A stretch of 64,000 nt of DNA from Actinomycetospora chibensis (lineage in GTDB: Bacteria; Actinomycetota; Actinomycetes; Mycobacteriales; Pseudonocardiaceae), in the NCBI RefSeq assembly GCF_028737215.1, contig NZ_JAQZAM010000008.1, positions 124,001-188,000 on the forward strand, in the 5' to 3' direction. Made by a program: the position numbers and the translations under genes. Positions 44,377 through 53,050 of the stretch are shown here, one piece after another; positions within the stretch are counted from its first letter, which is position 1; each line of letters starts with the position of its first letter. The notes beneath the pieces were generated by a model. That model was not told the origin of the DNA. It did no database searches and saw nothing but the letters and a program-made list of their open reading frames with translations.

Positions 44377-45527
44377 ACCAGACGGCGGAGCCGGGCGAGC
44401 AGGGCGCCGAGGGCCAGACGCAGCGGGCTCGTCCTCGTCGTGGGGGCCTCGCCGGTGCGGGCGGCCTCGTCGACGGCCTCGGCGAACTGCTCGAACAGGC
44501 GCCGGGACACGTCGCCCGCGAGCGCGCGGCCGAACTGCGCGACCCGCCCGGACAGGTGCACGTCGGCGTCGGCCCACAGCACCGTCCCGCCGTGCTCCGC
44601 CGGGTCCGCGGCCAGCCGGATGACGGCCTGCGTGCTCGAGCCGCCGCGGTCGGTGCCCTGCGCGAGCACCCGCATCCGGCGCGCGGACGGGTCGTGCTCG
44701 ACGACGTGCGCAAGCCCCTCGAAGCGCAGGGACACCGGTCCGAGGCCGACGGTGGCGCGGCCCCGGTAGCGGTCGTCGCCGAGGTCGGCGGTCATCTCCG
44801 CGCCGGGGAGGCAGGCCGCGAGGCGGTCGAAGTCGGCGAGCACGGCCCACACGTCGTCCACCTCGGAGGTGAGCTCGCTGCGGACGTCGACGGTGGCGGT
44901 GGGCGTGCCGGACGGGATCGCGATCTCGTGGGGAATCGAGCCGGTGGATTTCCTCACGTCTGACGTCAGCGTGGCCCCCACGCTGGCACTCCCCGAGCGC
45001 CCGACGAGCGCCGGCGGCACGGCGGCGCGGGGTGGCGGGACGCCGTCGGGATGGGTCGCCGCGACGTCGGCGATCGCGGCGAGGATGCCGCGGTAGCCGG
45101 TGCAGCGGCAGAGCACGCCGGACATGTCCTCGGGCAGGGTGTCGGGGGAGTAGGTGCCGCCCGCGAGCAGGTCGTAGGAGCTCATGAGCATCCCGGGCGT
45201 GCAGAACCCGCACTGCAGCGCGTGGTGGTGGGAGAACGCCCGCTGCAGGGGATGCTGATCGTCGGCCGAGCCCAGGCCCTCGACGGTGGTCAGCGACGCG
45301 CCGTCGCACTGCACGGCGAACAGCAGGCAGGCGCGCACCGCCTCCCCGTCGAGCAGCACCGTGCACATCCCGCACACCCCGTGCTCGCAGCCGACGTGCG
45401 TGCCGGTGAGCCCGAGCCGGTCGCGCAGGACGTCGGAGAGCGTCGTGCGCGGCGCCACCGCGAGCGTCACCTCGCGCCCGTTGACGGTCACGGTCACGTC
45501 GACGGTGCCGTCCGCCTCGACCCTCAT
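44361..45527 (-). CDS. Molybdenum hydroxylase small [2Fe-2S] subunit fused to CoxG/SRPBCC domain
   Basis: A 388-residue two-part protein. Residues ~8-165 are a complete CoxS/XdhC-type small subunit: plant-type cluster ligands GCEHGVCGMC plus a later Cys (VRAC), and the second cluster in QCGFCTPGM and LCRCTGY. After a ~45-residue linker, residues ~205-345 form a CoxG-like SRPBCC domain (SELTSEVDDVWAVLADFDRL, LPGAEMTADLGDD), followed by a basic amphipathic tail (LRLALGALLARLRRLVQRP). CoxG is normally a separate protein. It is the last gene of the operon, overlapping the medium subunit by ATGA. It should carry electrons away from the molybdenum site; the acceptor is inferred below. Confidence 0.9.
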   Translation of the reverse strand: MRVEADGTVDVTVTVNGREVTLAVAPRTTLSDVLRDRLGLTGTHVGCEHGVCGMCTVLLDGEAVRACLLFAVQCDGASLTTVEGLGSADDQHPLQRAFSHHHALQCGFCTPGMLMSSYDLLAGGTYSPDTLPEDMSGVLCRCTGYRGILAAIADVAATHPDGVPPPRAAVPPALVGRSGSASVGATLTSDVRKSTGSIPHEIAIPSGTPTATVDVRSELTSEVDDVWAVLADFDRLAACLPGAEMTADLGDDRYRGRATVGLGPVSLRFEGLAHVVEHDPSARRMRVLAQGTDRGGSSTQAVIRLAADPAEHGGTVLWADADVHLSGRVAQFGRALAGDVSRRLFEQFAEAVDEAARTGEAPTTRTSPLRLALGALLARLRRLVQRPR

Positions 45528-46378
45528 GCGTGTGCCTCCTGGTGGGCTTCCCGATGAGCTCGGACGAGTTCGCGGGCGGCGAGCACACCCAGCAGGCGGG
45601 CCCGGTAGCCGCGCGAGCCGTGGGCGTCGCCGGCGGTGTCGACGATCTCGTCGGCCATGGCATCGGTCGACGGACGCAGCCCGGCCTCGGTCGGGTCGTC
45701 CTCGAGCAGCGCTGTCACGTCGCGCACCACCGGGCGGTCGGAGACCCCGAACGCCGCGAGCGTCGCCCCGCCGCCGCGGCGCACGTGCACGGCCACCCCG
45801 GCCAGCGCGTAGTCGCCGTGCCGACGCGCGATCTCGGCGAAGCCGAACCCGTCCCCGGACGCCGCCGCCGGGAAGCGCACCTCGGTGATCAGCTCGTCCG
45901 GGCCTGCCGAGGTGGTCATCGCGCCGACGACGAGCTCGCGGGCCGGGACCTGCCGCGTGCCGCGCGGGCCGCGGAGCACCACGGTCGCGTCGAGGCAGGC
46001 GGCCACGGCGGGGAGCTCGGCGGCCGGGTCGGCGTGGGCGAGGCTGCCGCAGACGGTGCCGCGGCTGCGCAGCTCGCGGTGGCCGACGAAGGGCATCGCA
46101 CGCCCGATCAGCGGGACCGCCCGCACGGCCTCGGACCGCTCCACCGTGCGCTGGCGCACGGCCGCGCCGATCCTCAGGACCCCGCCATAGACCTCCAGGT
46201 CGTCCAGCCCCGGCAGCCGGGTGATGTCGACGAGCGTCCCGGGCCGGCCGAGGCGCATCGCGAGCACGGGGACCAGCGACTGTCCGCCGGCGAGCACCTT
46301 GGCGTCCCCGCCGGCCAGGGCGTCCACGGCCTCGTCCACCGAGTCCGGGCGGTGGTAGGCGAAGGGTGCGGCCTTCAT
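45524..46378 (-). CDS. Molybdenum hydroxylase medium (FAD) subunit, CoxM-like
   Basis: A 284-residue FAD-binding subunit. The N-terminal FAD motif VLAGGQSLVPVLAMRLGRP (~28-46) and the second block RSRGTVCGSLAHADPAAELPA (T-x-G-G-S-like) are intact, followed by the CO-dehydrogenase flavoprotein C-terminal domain. Length fits CoxM/caffeine-dehydrogenase types and lacks the extra [4Fe-4S] insert of 4-hydroxybenzoyl-CoA reductase. It sits between the enoyl-CoA hydratase and the small-subunit fusion, overlapping the latter by four bases. Confidence 0.9.
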   Translation of the reverse strand: MKAAPFAYHRPDSVDEAVDALAGGDAKVLAGGQSLVPVLAMRLGRPGTLVDITRLPGLDDLEVYGGVLRIGAAVRQRTVERSEAVRAVPLIGRAMPFVGHRELRSRGTVCGSLAHADPAAELPAVAACLDATVVLRGPRGTRQVPARELVVGAMTTSAGPDELITEVRFPAAASGDGFGFAEIARRHGDYALAGVAVHVRRGGGATLAAFGVSDRPVVRDVTALLEDDPTEAGLRPSTDAMADEIVDTAGDAHGSRGYRARLLGVLAARELVRAHREAHQEAHA

Positions 46379-46393
46379 GTCAGCGCCCTCATC

Positions 46394-47173
46394 TCAGCGC
46401 CCGGTGAACGACGGCGTGCGCTTCTCGCCGAACGCCGCCACGCCCTCGGCGAAGTCGTGGCTCGCGCGCAGCATCGCGTAGGCCTTGCGCTCCAGCTCGA
46501 TGCCCGAGTAGAGCGGCGCGTCGATCCCGCGGTCGAGCACCTCCTTGGCCGAGCGCAGCGCCATCGGGGAGAAGCCCAGCAGGGTCGTGACCAGCGCCTC
46601 GGTCGCCGCGTCCAGCGCCTCGCGGTCGGGGTGGAGCTCGGCGACGACGCCCCAGTCGGCGGCCTCCTGCCCCGTCATGCGTCGAGCGGTCATGATGTGG
46701 TGCTTCGCCCGGGAGAGCCCGATCAGCCGGGACAGGCGCTGCGTGCCGCCGGAGCCGGGGATCATGCCGAGATTCATCTCGGGCAGGGCGAAGCGGCTGC
46801 GCTCGGTCGCCAGGCGGATGTCGCAGGACAGCGCGAGCTCGAGACCGACGCCGAAGCAGTAGCCGTCGACCGCGACGACCACCGGCTTCGTGCTGCGCGC
46901 CGGGGCCGTCACGTTGTGCCCGAGGTCGGTGAAGTCGACGGGGTCGACCTCCATGAACCCGGCGATGTCGCCGCCGGACGAGAAGTGCTCGCCGTCGGAG
47001 CGGATGACCACCACCCGCACGTCGTGGTCGCGGTCGATCTCGGCGAAGCGCTCGGCCATCAGCTGGCGCATCTCCCACGTGATCACCGTGTAGCGGCCGT
47101 GGGACAGGGTCACCTCCGCGACCCGCCCGTCGTGCGACCGCTCGAGCCGCACCTCGCCACCGGTCAGCGCCAT
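46394..47173 (-). CDS. Enoyl-CoA hydratase/isomerase family protein
   Basis: A 259-residue crotonase inside the molybdenum hydroxylase operon. Oxyanion-hole parts SSGGDIAGFM (~64-73) and GYCFGVGLELALSCD (~104-118); first acid region PEMNLGMIPGSGGTQRL has Glu; the second region reads SRAKHHIMTA, with His in place of the usual Glu, so isomerase or another crotonase reaction may be favoured. The start overlaps the end of the large-subunit gene by ten bases. Its presence implies the molybdenum hydroxylase pathway works on CoA thioesters. Confidence 0.87.
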   Translation of the reverse strand: MALTGGEVRLERSHDGRVAEVTLSHGRYTVITWEMRQLMAERFAEIDRDHDVRVVVIRSDGEHFSSGGDIAGFMEVDPVDFTDLGHNVTAPARSTKPVVVAVDGYCFGVGLELALSCDIRLATERSRFALPEMNLGMIPGSGGTQRLSRLIGLSRAKHHIMTARRMTGQEAADWGVVAELHPDREALDAATEALVTTLLGFSPMALRSAKEVLDRGIDAPLYSGIELERKAYAMLRASHDFAEGVAAFGEKRTPSFTGR

Positions 47174-49563
47174 GAGACGTCTCCCCTCAGGAGTTGGTGG
47201 ACGACCTCGCCGTGCAGGGGCAGCGAGTCGATCGTGACGCCGGCGGGCGCGAGGGCGTCGGCGACGGCGTTGGCGTAGGCCACGGGCAGGCTCATCGAGC
47301 TCCCTTCGCCGCACCCCTTGGCGCCGAGCGGCGTGAGCGGGGACGGGGACGAGACGTGGTCGGAGACCAGCTCGAACGCCGTCTCGGCGCTGGTCGGGCA
47401 GAGGTAGTCCAGGAACGTGGCCGAGGTCGGCTGGCCGGCGGGGGAGTAGCGGAACTCCTCGTACGCCGCCCCGCCGAGCCCGTGGACGAGCGCGCCGAGG
47501 ACCTGGCCCTCGATGAGCACCGGGTCGAGCACCGTGCCCGCGTCGTGTACCGTCGCGACCCGGTCCAGGGTGACGAGCAGGGTGTCGGGGTCGATGCGCA
47601 CGCCGACCATCTCCGCGACGAAGCCGTAGCAGAGCGACGAGTTGATCGTGTCCTCCGCGGTGGCGGCGACGGCCTCGGGCGGCACGAACTCGCCCTCGGT
47701 CGCCAGCCGCGCGGGGGCACCCTCCGGCAGCGACCCCGGGTCCCAGTGCACGACCCCGGCCGCGTGGCGGAAGAGGCACGACGCCCCGGACGACGGGTCG
47801 CGCACCGACCCGTCCGCCAGCTCCAGCCCGGCCGGGTCGACACCGAGCAGGACCGAGGCCCCGGCGCGCACCGTCTCCGCCAGCCGGTCCACCGCGGCGA
47901 CCACGGCGCTGGTCACGAGCGGGGCGAACCGCGAGGAGTAGCTGCCCGAGGTCACCGTCCACGGCGTGGAGGCGGTGTCCATGTCGACCACCGCGCGCAC
48001 CTGCTCGACCGGCAGGCCCAGCCGCCGCGCCGCTACCCGGCGGGCCACCGTGGCGTGCCCCTGGCCCTGCGGGACCGAACCGAGCAGCACCGTCACGACG
48101 CCCTGCAGGTCCACCGAGGCGCGCACGATCTCGGTCGAGCCGGACTTGTCCCGCCCCGGCTTCCGCTCGGACGCCGGTGTCGCGAGCCCGACGTAGCCGA
48201 TGTTGGTGCCCGACGGGTCGACGACCAGCGCCAGGCCGACCCCGTAGTACGCGCCTTCGGTGCGAGCGCTCTCCTGCCGTGTGCGGAGCTCGTCGTACCC
48301 GCCCTCGGCGAGCAGCAGGTCCAGCGCGGCCGGGTAGTCGCCGGAGTCGTAGAGCCCGCCGGTCGGGGTGCGGTGCGGGAACGCGCGCACGAGGTTGCGG
48401 CGCCGGACCTCGGCGACGTCGAGCCCGGTCCGCGCGGCGACCGCGTCCATCAGTCGCTCGAGCCCGAAGTAGAGCTGCTGGCCGCCGAAGCCGCGGTTGA
48501 GGCCGGTGGGCGCCCGGTTGGTGACGGCGGCGCGCGCCCGGATCGCCACCGCCGGCACGTCGTACGCGCCGGTGATGTTGCCGAAGCAGCGGTAGAGCGT
48601 GCTCGGCTCGGGCGGGCGCAGGTAGGCGCCGACGTCGTCGACGAGGTCCACGCGCAGCGCCTCGACGGCCCCGTCGCGGGACACGGCGGCGGAGAACGCC
48701 ATCGCTCGCCCCGCCCCCGACGAGCTGGCCAGCAGGTGCTCGGTCCGGTCCTCGGTCCAGCGCACGGGGCGCCCGGCGTGCTTCGACGCCAGAGCCATCA
48801 GCACGACGTAGGGGTAGATGCCCGACTTGATGCCGAAGCTGCCGCCGATGTCGGCCGGCACGTGCAGGCGGAACCGCGAGACCGGCACGCCGAGGGACCC
48901 CGCCGCGACCGGCACCATCGTGAACGGCCCGTGGAAGTTCGCCCAGCACTCGACGGCGGGGCCCTCGGACTCGTCGCGCCACTGCGCCACGACGCCGTAG
49001 CACTCCATCGGCACCGAGGAGTAGCGCGGGAACGTGTACTCGCCGTGCACGACGTGGTCGGCGCGCGCGAAGGCGTCGTCGATCGGCCCGAACGAGAACG
49101 TGCGGTCGGTGGCGACGTTGGTGCCCGCCTCCGGGTGCAGCAGAACCGCCCCGGGCTCGAGGGCGGCGCGGGTGTCGACGACGACGTCGAGCGGCTCGTA
49201 GTCGACCTCGACGAGCTCGGCGGCGTCCTCGGCGACGTAGCGGTCGCCCGCCACGACCACCGCGACGGGCTCGCCGACGTAGCGCGCGGTGTCGACGGCG
49301 CTGGGCAGGTACGGCATGGGCGTCGAGGTGGACAGCGGGAACGGGCGCACCGCCGCGCCGATCTCCTCGGGGCCGATCACCGCGGCCACCCCGGGATGAG
49401 CGCGGGCCCGTGCGAGATCGACGCCCCGGATGCGGGCGTGCGGGTGCGGGCTGCGCACGATCGCCGCCACCAGGGTCCCGGGCAGCGGGTCGAGGTCGTC
49501 GACGAAACGGCCGGCGCCGCTGACCAGGGCGGCGTCCTCGTCGCGGGCGGGCGTCCAGGTCAT
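47164..49563 (-). CDS. Molybdenum hydroxylase large (molybdopterin) subunit, XDH/CoxL family
   Basis: A 799-residue catalytic subunit. It has the a/b hammerhead domain (about 12-125, SGAGRFVDDLDPLPGTLVAA) and the molybdopterin-binding part with ADIGGSFGIKSG, GSVPQGQGHATVAR and the active-site Glu in GAKGCGEGSS (~760). The loop that in CO dehydrogenase reads AYRCSFR is LNRGFGGQQ here, closer to the FRGFGG motif of xanthine dehydrogenases, so CO is not the substrate. Overlaps: one base (TGATG) with the CoA ligase upstream and ten with the hydratase downstream. The substrate is likely an activated ring acid but is unknown. Confidence 0.92.
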   Translation of the reverse strand: MTWTPARDEDAALVSGAGRFVDDLDPLPGTLVAAIVRSPHPHARIRGVDLARARAHPGVAAVIGPEEIGAAVRPFPLSTSTPMPYLPSAVDTARYVGEPVAVVVAGDRYVAEDAAELVEVDYEPLDVVVDTRAALEPGAVLLHPEAGTNVATDRTFSFGPIDDAFARADHVVHGEYTFPRYSSVPMECYGVVAQWRDESEGPAVECWANFHGPFTMVPVAAGSLGVPVSRFRLHVPADIGGSFGIKSGIYPYVVLMALASKHAGRPVRWTEDRTEHLLASSSGAGRAMAFSAAVSRDGAVEALRVDLVDDVGAYLRPPEPSTLYRCFGNITGAYDVPAVAIRARAAVTNRAPTGLNRGFGGQQLYFGLERLMDAVAARTGLDVAEVRRRNLVRAFPHRTPTGGLYDSGDYPAALDLLLAEGGYDELRTRQESARTEGAYYGVGLALVVDPSGTNIGYVGLATPASERKPGRDKSGSTEIVRASVDLQGVVTVLLGSVPQGQGHATVARRVAARRLGLPVEQVRAVVDMDTASTPWTVTSGSYSSRFAPLVTSAVVAAVDRLAETVRAGASVLLGVDPAGLELADGSVRDPSSGASCLFRHAAGVVHWDPGSLPEGAPARLATEGEFVPPEAVAATAEDTINSSLCYGFVAEMVGVRIDPDTLLVTLDRVATVHDAGTVLDPVLIEGQVLGALVHGLGGAAYEEFRYSPAGQPTSATFLDYLCPTSAETAFELVSDHVSSPSPLTPLGAKGCGEGSSMSLPVAYANAVADALAPAGVTIDSLPLHGEVVHQLLRGDVSWR

Positions 49564-51095
49564 CACGCGGCTCCAGCGGTGTCCGCGAGGGCGACGAAGT
49601 CCCCGTCGACGAGCACGCGGCGCAGCGTCTTGCCGACCGCGGACCGGGGCACGGCGTCGACGGCGACCACGCGCTTCGGGCGCCGCAGCGAGGGCAGGAC
49701 CCGGCGGGCCCAGGCGTCGGTCGCGGCGACGGCCTCGCCCGGGGCGACGTCGGCGGCCGGGACGACGAACGCCGTGACGGCCTGGCCCCACCGCTCGTCG
49801 GGGAGGCCGACCACGACGACGTCGGCGACCGCCGGGCAGCACACGAGCGCCGCCTCGATCTCGTCGGGGTACACGTTCTCCCCACCGGTGTTGATCATGT
49901 CGTCGACGCGCCCGGAGACCCACAGGTCGCCGTCCTCGTCGGCGACGGCGAGATCGCCGGTGAAGTACCAGCCGTCGCGGACCGCCCGCTCGGTGGCGTC
50001 CGGCCGCATCCAGTAGCCGGCGAAGGCCTCCGGGCTCGCCATCGACACCGCCACCTGCCCCGGCTCCCCCGCGGCGACCTCGTCGTCGGGGGAGGCCCCG
50101 GTCGACGGGTCGACGAGACGGACCCGGCTGAACATCCCCGGCCGGCCCGCGCAGCCCGGCTTCGCCGCGACGTCCGGGCCGATGGTGAACGTGTAGATCT
50201 CGGTGGAGCCGAAGTGGTTGACGAAGGTCTCCGGGGCGACCGCCTCGGTGAGCTGCGCGGCCAGCGCCGGCGCCATCGCCGCACCGGCGTAGGCGAGCCG
50301 CCGGACGCCCGCGAGCCGGGCCGGGTCGGCGTCGCGCAGCAGCGACCAGTACATCGTCGGGACGAGGTAGAGCGAGCTGATCCGCTCGCGGACGATGAGC
50401 TCGGCGGCCTCGCCGGCGTCGAACCGGGCCTGGGGCACCCACGTGCCGCCCGCCAGGACGGTGGCGAGCAGCGTGCGCAGCCCCATGGTGTGGAACAGCG
50501 GCATCACGCCGAGCGTCACGTCGCCGGAGCGCTGGCCGGTCTGCACGAGGTGCGCGACGGCCGCGGCGTGCTCGGCCCGGTGGGTGCGCGGCACGCCCTT
50601 CGGCCGGCCGGTGGTGCCGGACGTGAAGAGCATGACGCTGAGGTCCTCGGGGCCCGGCGCGGCGAGCGGGGCGGCGTCGGAGCGGTCGGCGGCCCGGCGC
50701 TCGAGCTCGTCGAGGTCGAGGTGTGTCACGGGGCGGATGCGCTCGTCGGCGAGGGCGGTCGTCGTCCCCTCGGCGGTGGCGGATTCGCTGACGACGAGCG
50801 CGGGGGCGGCGTCGGCCAGGCAGTGCGCCAGCTCCGGAGGGCCGAACCGGTGGGACAGGGGCGCCGCGATCGCCCCGAGCCGCTGGAGCGCGAGGTGCAG
50901 CGACGCCGCGGGCTCGCCGCCGATCAGCACCAGGGCGACCCGGTCGCCGGGGCGCACCCCGAGGTCGGTCAGGGCGTGCGCCAGGCGGGCGGTGCGGGCG
51001 TCCCACTCGGCGTAGGTCATCGGTCGCGGTCCGCCGACGGCGCGTCGCGTCGGGTGGCGCTCCACCGCCCAGGCCCAGGCCGTCGCGAGGTCCAT
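49563..51095 (-). CDS. Class I adenylate-forming CoA ligase
   Basis: A 510-residue acyl/aryl-CoA synthetase. AMP motif MLFTSGTTGRPKGVPRTH (~183), NHFGSTEIYTF (A5-like), GWYFTGDLAVADEDGDLWV and the C-terminal Lys in PRSAVGKTLRRVL are intact. It likely activates the substrate of the operon as a CoA ester. The ATG at 51095 (MDLATAWAW) is preceded by GGGAGG at nine bases; an ATG at 51116 is an alternative. First gene of the minus-strand catabolic operon, divergent from padR with an operator-like palindrome between. Confidence 0.9.
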   Translation of the reverse strand: MDLATAWAWAVERHPTRRAVGGPRPMTYAEWDARTARLAHALTDLGVRPGDRVALVLIGGEPAASLHLALQRLGAIAAPLSHRFGPPELAHCLADAAPALVVSESATAEGTTTALADERIRPVTHLDLDELERRAADRSDAAPLAAPGPEDLSVMLFTSGTTGRPKGVPRTHRAEHAAAVAHLVQTGQRSGDVTLGVMPLFHTMGLRTLLATVLAGGTWVPQARFDAGEAAELIVRERISSLYLVPTMYWSLLRDADPARLAGVRRLAYAGAAMAPALAAQLTEAVAPETFVNHFGSTEIYTFTIGPDVAAKPGCAGRPGMFSRVRLVDPSTGASPDDEVAAGEPGQVAVSMASPEAFAGYWMRPDATERAVRDGWYFTGDLAVADEDGDLWVSGRVDDMINTGGENVYPDEIEAALVCCPAVADVVVVGLPDERWGQAVTAFVVPAADVAPGEAVAATDAWARRVLPSLRRPKRVVAVDAVPRSAVGKTLRRVLVDGDFVALADTAGAA

Positions 51096-51125
51096 CGGAG
51101 CCCGCCTCCCGATCATGCTCCGGCG

Positions 51126-51150
51126 CATACGATCCGTTTCGGACGGTATG
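51126..51150. promoter_or_regulatory. Palindromic operator candidate between CoA ligase and padR
   Basis: CATACGATCCG-TTT-CGGACGGTATG: arms match at 9 of 11 positions. A further GTATG half-site follows at 51155-51159. It lies in the shared promoter region of the two divergent genes, so the PadR protein is the obvious candidate binder. Confidence 0.6.
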
Positions 51151-51186
51151 GCACGTATGCTGAGAGGGCAAGGATCGGTACGCTGC

Positions 51187-51723
51187 GTGCTCGTGGCCGA
51201 CCGGCTGTCCCCGACCTCGTACGTCGTGCTCGGCACGATCGCGCTCCGCGGCCCGTCGACCTCCTACGACCTCAAGCGGGCCGTCGGGCGGTCCATCGGC
51301 TACTTCTGGCACTTCCCGCACGCGCAGCTCTACTCCGAGCCGCAGCGGCTGGTGGAGCTCGGTCTGCTCGACGCCGAGACCGAGGCGCAGGGACGCCGCC
51401 GGCGCACGTTCCGTCTCACGGACGCCGGGCTGGACGAGCTGCGCGCGTGGCTCGCCGAGCCGACGCCCGAGCACTTCCAGATGCGCGACATCGCCGAGCT
51501 CAAGCTGTTCTTCAACGAGGTCGGCGAGCCGGGCGACGTCGCCCGGCTCGCGCGCGAGCAGGTGGCCGCGCACCGCGAGCGGATCGCGGTCTACGAGGAC
51601 ATGCAGGCGCGCTACGCCGACCTCGACGCCGTCGCCAAGCGCATGATCACCCTGCGTCTCGGGCTCGAGATGGAGCACGCCGCCCTGCGTTTCTGGTCGG
51701 CGCTGCTCGACGAGGTCGGCTAG
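51187..51723 (+). CDS. PadR-family transcriptional regulator
   Basis: A 178-residue regulator. The PadR winged helix domain is at about 10-90 (SPTSYVVLGTIALRGPSTSY at its start, then FPHAQLYSEPQRLVELGLLD), followed by a helical C-terminal domain (about 95-178) that dimerises. PadR proteins typically repress phenolic-acid or catabolic genes and their own promoter, released by the pathway substrate. Start chosen at GTG 51187; GTG 51193 is equally possible. It diverges from the CoA ligase and converges on the acyl-CoA dehydrogenase, sharing a CTAG with that gene's stop. Confidence 0.87.
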   Translation: MLVADRLSPTSYVVLGTIALRGPSTSYDLKRAVGRSIGYFWHFPHAQLYSEPQRLVELGLLDAETEAQGRRRRTFRLTDAGLDELRAWLAEPTPEHFQMRDIAELKLFFNEVGEPGDVARLAREQVAAHRERIAVYEDMQARYADLDAVAKRMITLRLGLEMEHAALRFWSALLDEVG

Positions 51724-52946
51724 CTCATCCCGGACGCGGCCAGCGGGTCGTAGCCCGGCGTGCGCAGGAGGTCCTGGAGCTGACGACGCCGCACGCCGAT
51801 GTTGCTGCCCTCGATCACCGGGTAGGCGAGCGCCTCGTGGAGGTACTCGACGATCGGGAACGCCTCGTCGTACGCCGTCACCCCGACCAGCTTGACCAGG
51901 TCGTTGAGCACCTCCACGCCGGTCTCGGAGCCGAAGACCTTGGCGTGCAGGGCCAGCTCGGGCGCCGCGGGGTGCTGGGCCATGACGGCGTCGAGCGCGC
52001 GCCAGGTCAGGAGGCGGACGGCCTCGATCCTCCCCTTGGCGTCGGCCAGGACGTCGGACACCGCCTGGTGGTCGATGATCGGGACGGCGCCGCCGCGGGT
52101 CTCGGTGGTCGCGAAGCGCAGGGCGACGTCGAAAGCCCCGCGCATGGCGGCGACGGCGAAGATGCCGATGGACGCGCCGCTGGGCAGGAAGGCGTTGCGG
52201 GTCAGGGCGACGCCCTGCCCCTCGGCGCCGAGGAGGTTGCCACGCGGCACCCGCACGTCGTGCAGGCGGACCCGGGACGTCAGGCACCCCCGTAGGCCCG
52301 GCAGGTCGTAGTGCTCCTCGACCTCGACGTGCCCGGCCAGGTGCTCCCGCTCGGCCACGATCAGCGACACGCCGCCGGGGGCGCGGCAGACGATGGTCAT
52401 GAGGTCGGGGCCGTCGCCGTCCCAGCCCGACAGGTGGGACGCCCAGGCCTTGCGTCCGTTGATCACGTAGTCGTCCCCGTCGGGCGTCGCCGTCGTGCGC
52501 GTCCCGGTGGGCGCGTCGAAGTTGGCGCTGCCCTCGGGCTCGCTGAAGGCCATCGCCGCCAGCGGCGCTCCGGAGTCGGCGAGGAACGGCGCGACGAAGC
52601 GCCGGATCTGCTCCGGTGTCCCGGCCTCGTAGACGGGTGCGAGCGCGATGAGCGGGCCGGCCAGGGAGATCGTGAGGTCGGGGCTGTGCACCGCCCACTC
52701 CTCGATGAAGATCGCCGCGTCGACGCCGCTGGACGCCGAGCCGCCGAACGGTGCCGGGACGAGGCCCTTGAGGAAGCCCAGCCCGACCGCCTTCTCGATC
52801 ACCGGGCGGGCCAGCAGCGCCCGGGTGAGCGGGTCCGGCTCGGCCCGCACGGCGGCGGCGAGGTCGCGCAGGTGCTCCTCGGCGAAGCCGCGCGCCGCGG
52901 CCTTGAGCTGCTCTTGCTCGGGGCTCAGCAGGAACGACACGGCCAT
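51720..52946 (-). CDS. Acyl-CoA dehydrogenase family protein
   Basis: A 408-residue flavoenzyme: helical N-domain from FLLSPEQEQLKAAARGFAEE, the FAD-binding beta-domain AAMAFSEPEGSANFDAPTGT and WASHLSG, and a C-terminal helical domain. The Glu in YPVIEGSNIGVRRRQL is at the position of the catalytic base (YEGT in classic enzymes). It would reduce ETF, whose genes are at 38.5-40.2 kb. The CoA substrate presumably comes from the neighbouring ligase operon. GAGGAG precedes the ATG at 52946. The 103 bases upstream contain a CGTGCA-N18-TGCACG dyad, a possible AraC site. Confidence 0.9.
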   Translation of the reverse strand: MAVSFLLSPEQEQLKAAARGFAEEHLRDLAAAVRAEPDPLTRALLARPVIEKAVGLGFLKGLVPAPFGGSASSGVDAAIFIEEWAVHSPDLTISLAGPLIALAPVYEAGTPEQIRRFVAPFLADSGAPLAAMAFSEPEGSANFDAPTGTRTTATPDGDDYVINGRKAWASHLSGWDGDGPDLMTIVCRAPGGVSLIVAEREHLAGHVEVEEHYDLPGLRGCLTSRVRLHDVRVPRGNLLGAEGQGVALTRNAFLPSGASIGIFAVAAMRGAFDVALRFATTETRGGAVPIIDHQAVSDVLADAKGRIEAVRLLTWRALDAVMAQHPAAPELALHAKVFGSETGVEVLNDLVKLVGVTAYDEAFPIVEYLHEALAYPVIEGSNIGVRRRQLQDLLRTPGYDPLAASGMS

Positions 52947-53050
52947 GGGGACTCCTCGGGTGCGGGGTCCCCAGACTGGCTCGCGGGAGGTCGCCCGTCT
53001 CGGCCGTGCGTGCAGCGGTGCCGTGCCGTTCGTGCACGGGCTCCCGTGGT

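Noticed and set aside
44940-44975. Possible fifth copy of repeat family 1 around CACGTCTGACGTCAGCG in the Fe-S/CoxG linker
   Set aside because: Only short stretches (ACGTC, GTCAGCG) agree and the flanks do not align. The 8-base TGACGTCA palindrome can arise by chance.
47164-49563. Aerobic carbon monoxide dehydrogenase (CoxL)
   Set aside because: The active-site loop is LNRGFGGQQ instead of AYRCSFR, and the gene is embedded with a CoA ligase and enoyl-CoA hydratase. It is a different molybdenum hydroxylase.
52947-53050. CGTGCA-N18-TGCACG dyad before the acyl-CoA dehydrogenase as a defined operator
   Set aside because: Six-base arms with a long spacer are frequent in GC-rich DNA, and AraC-type proteins usually bind direct repeats. 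Kept only as a remark in the gene entry.
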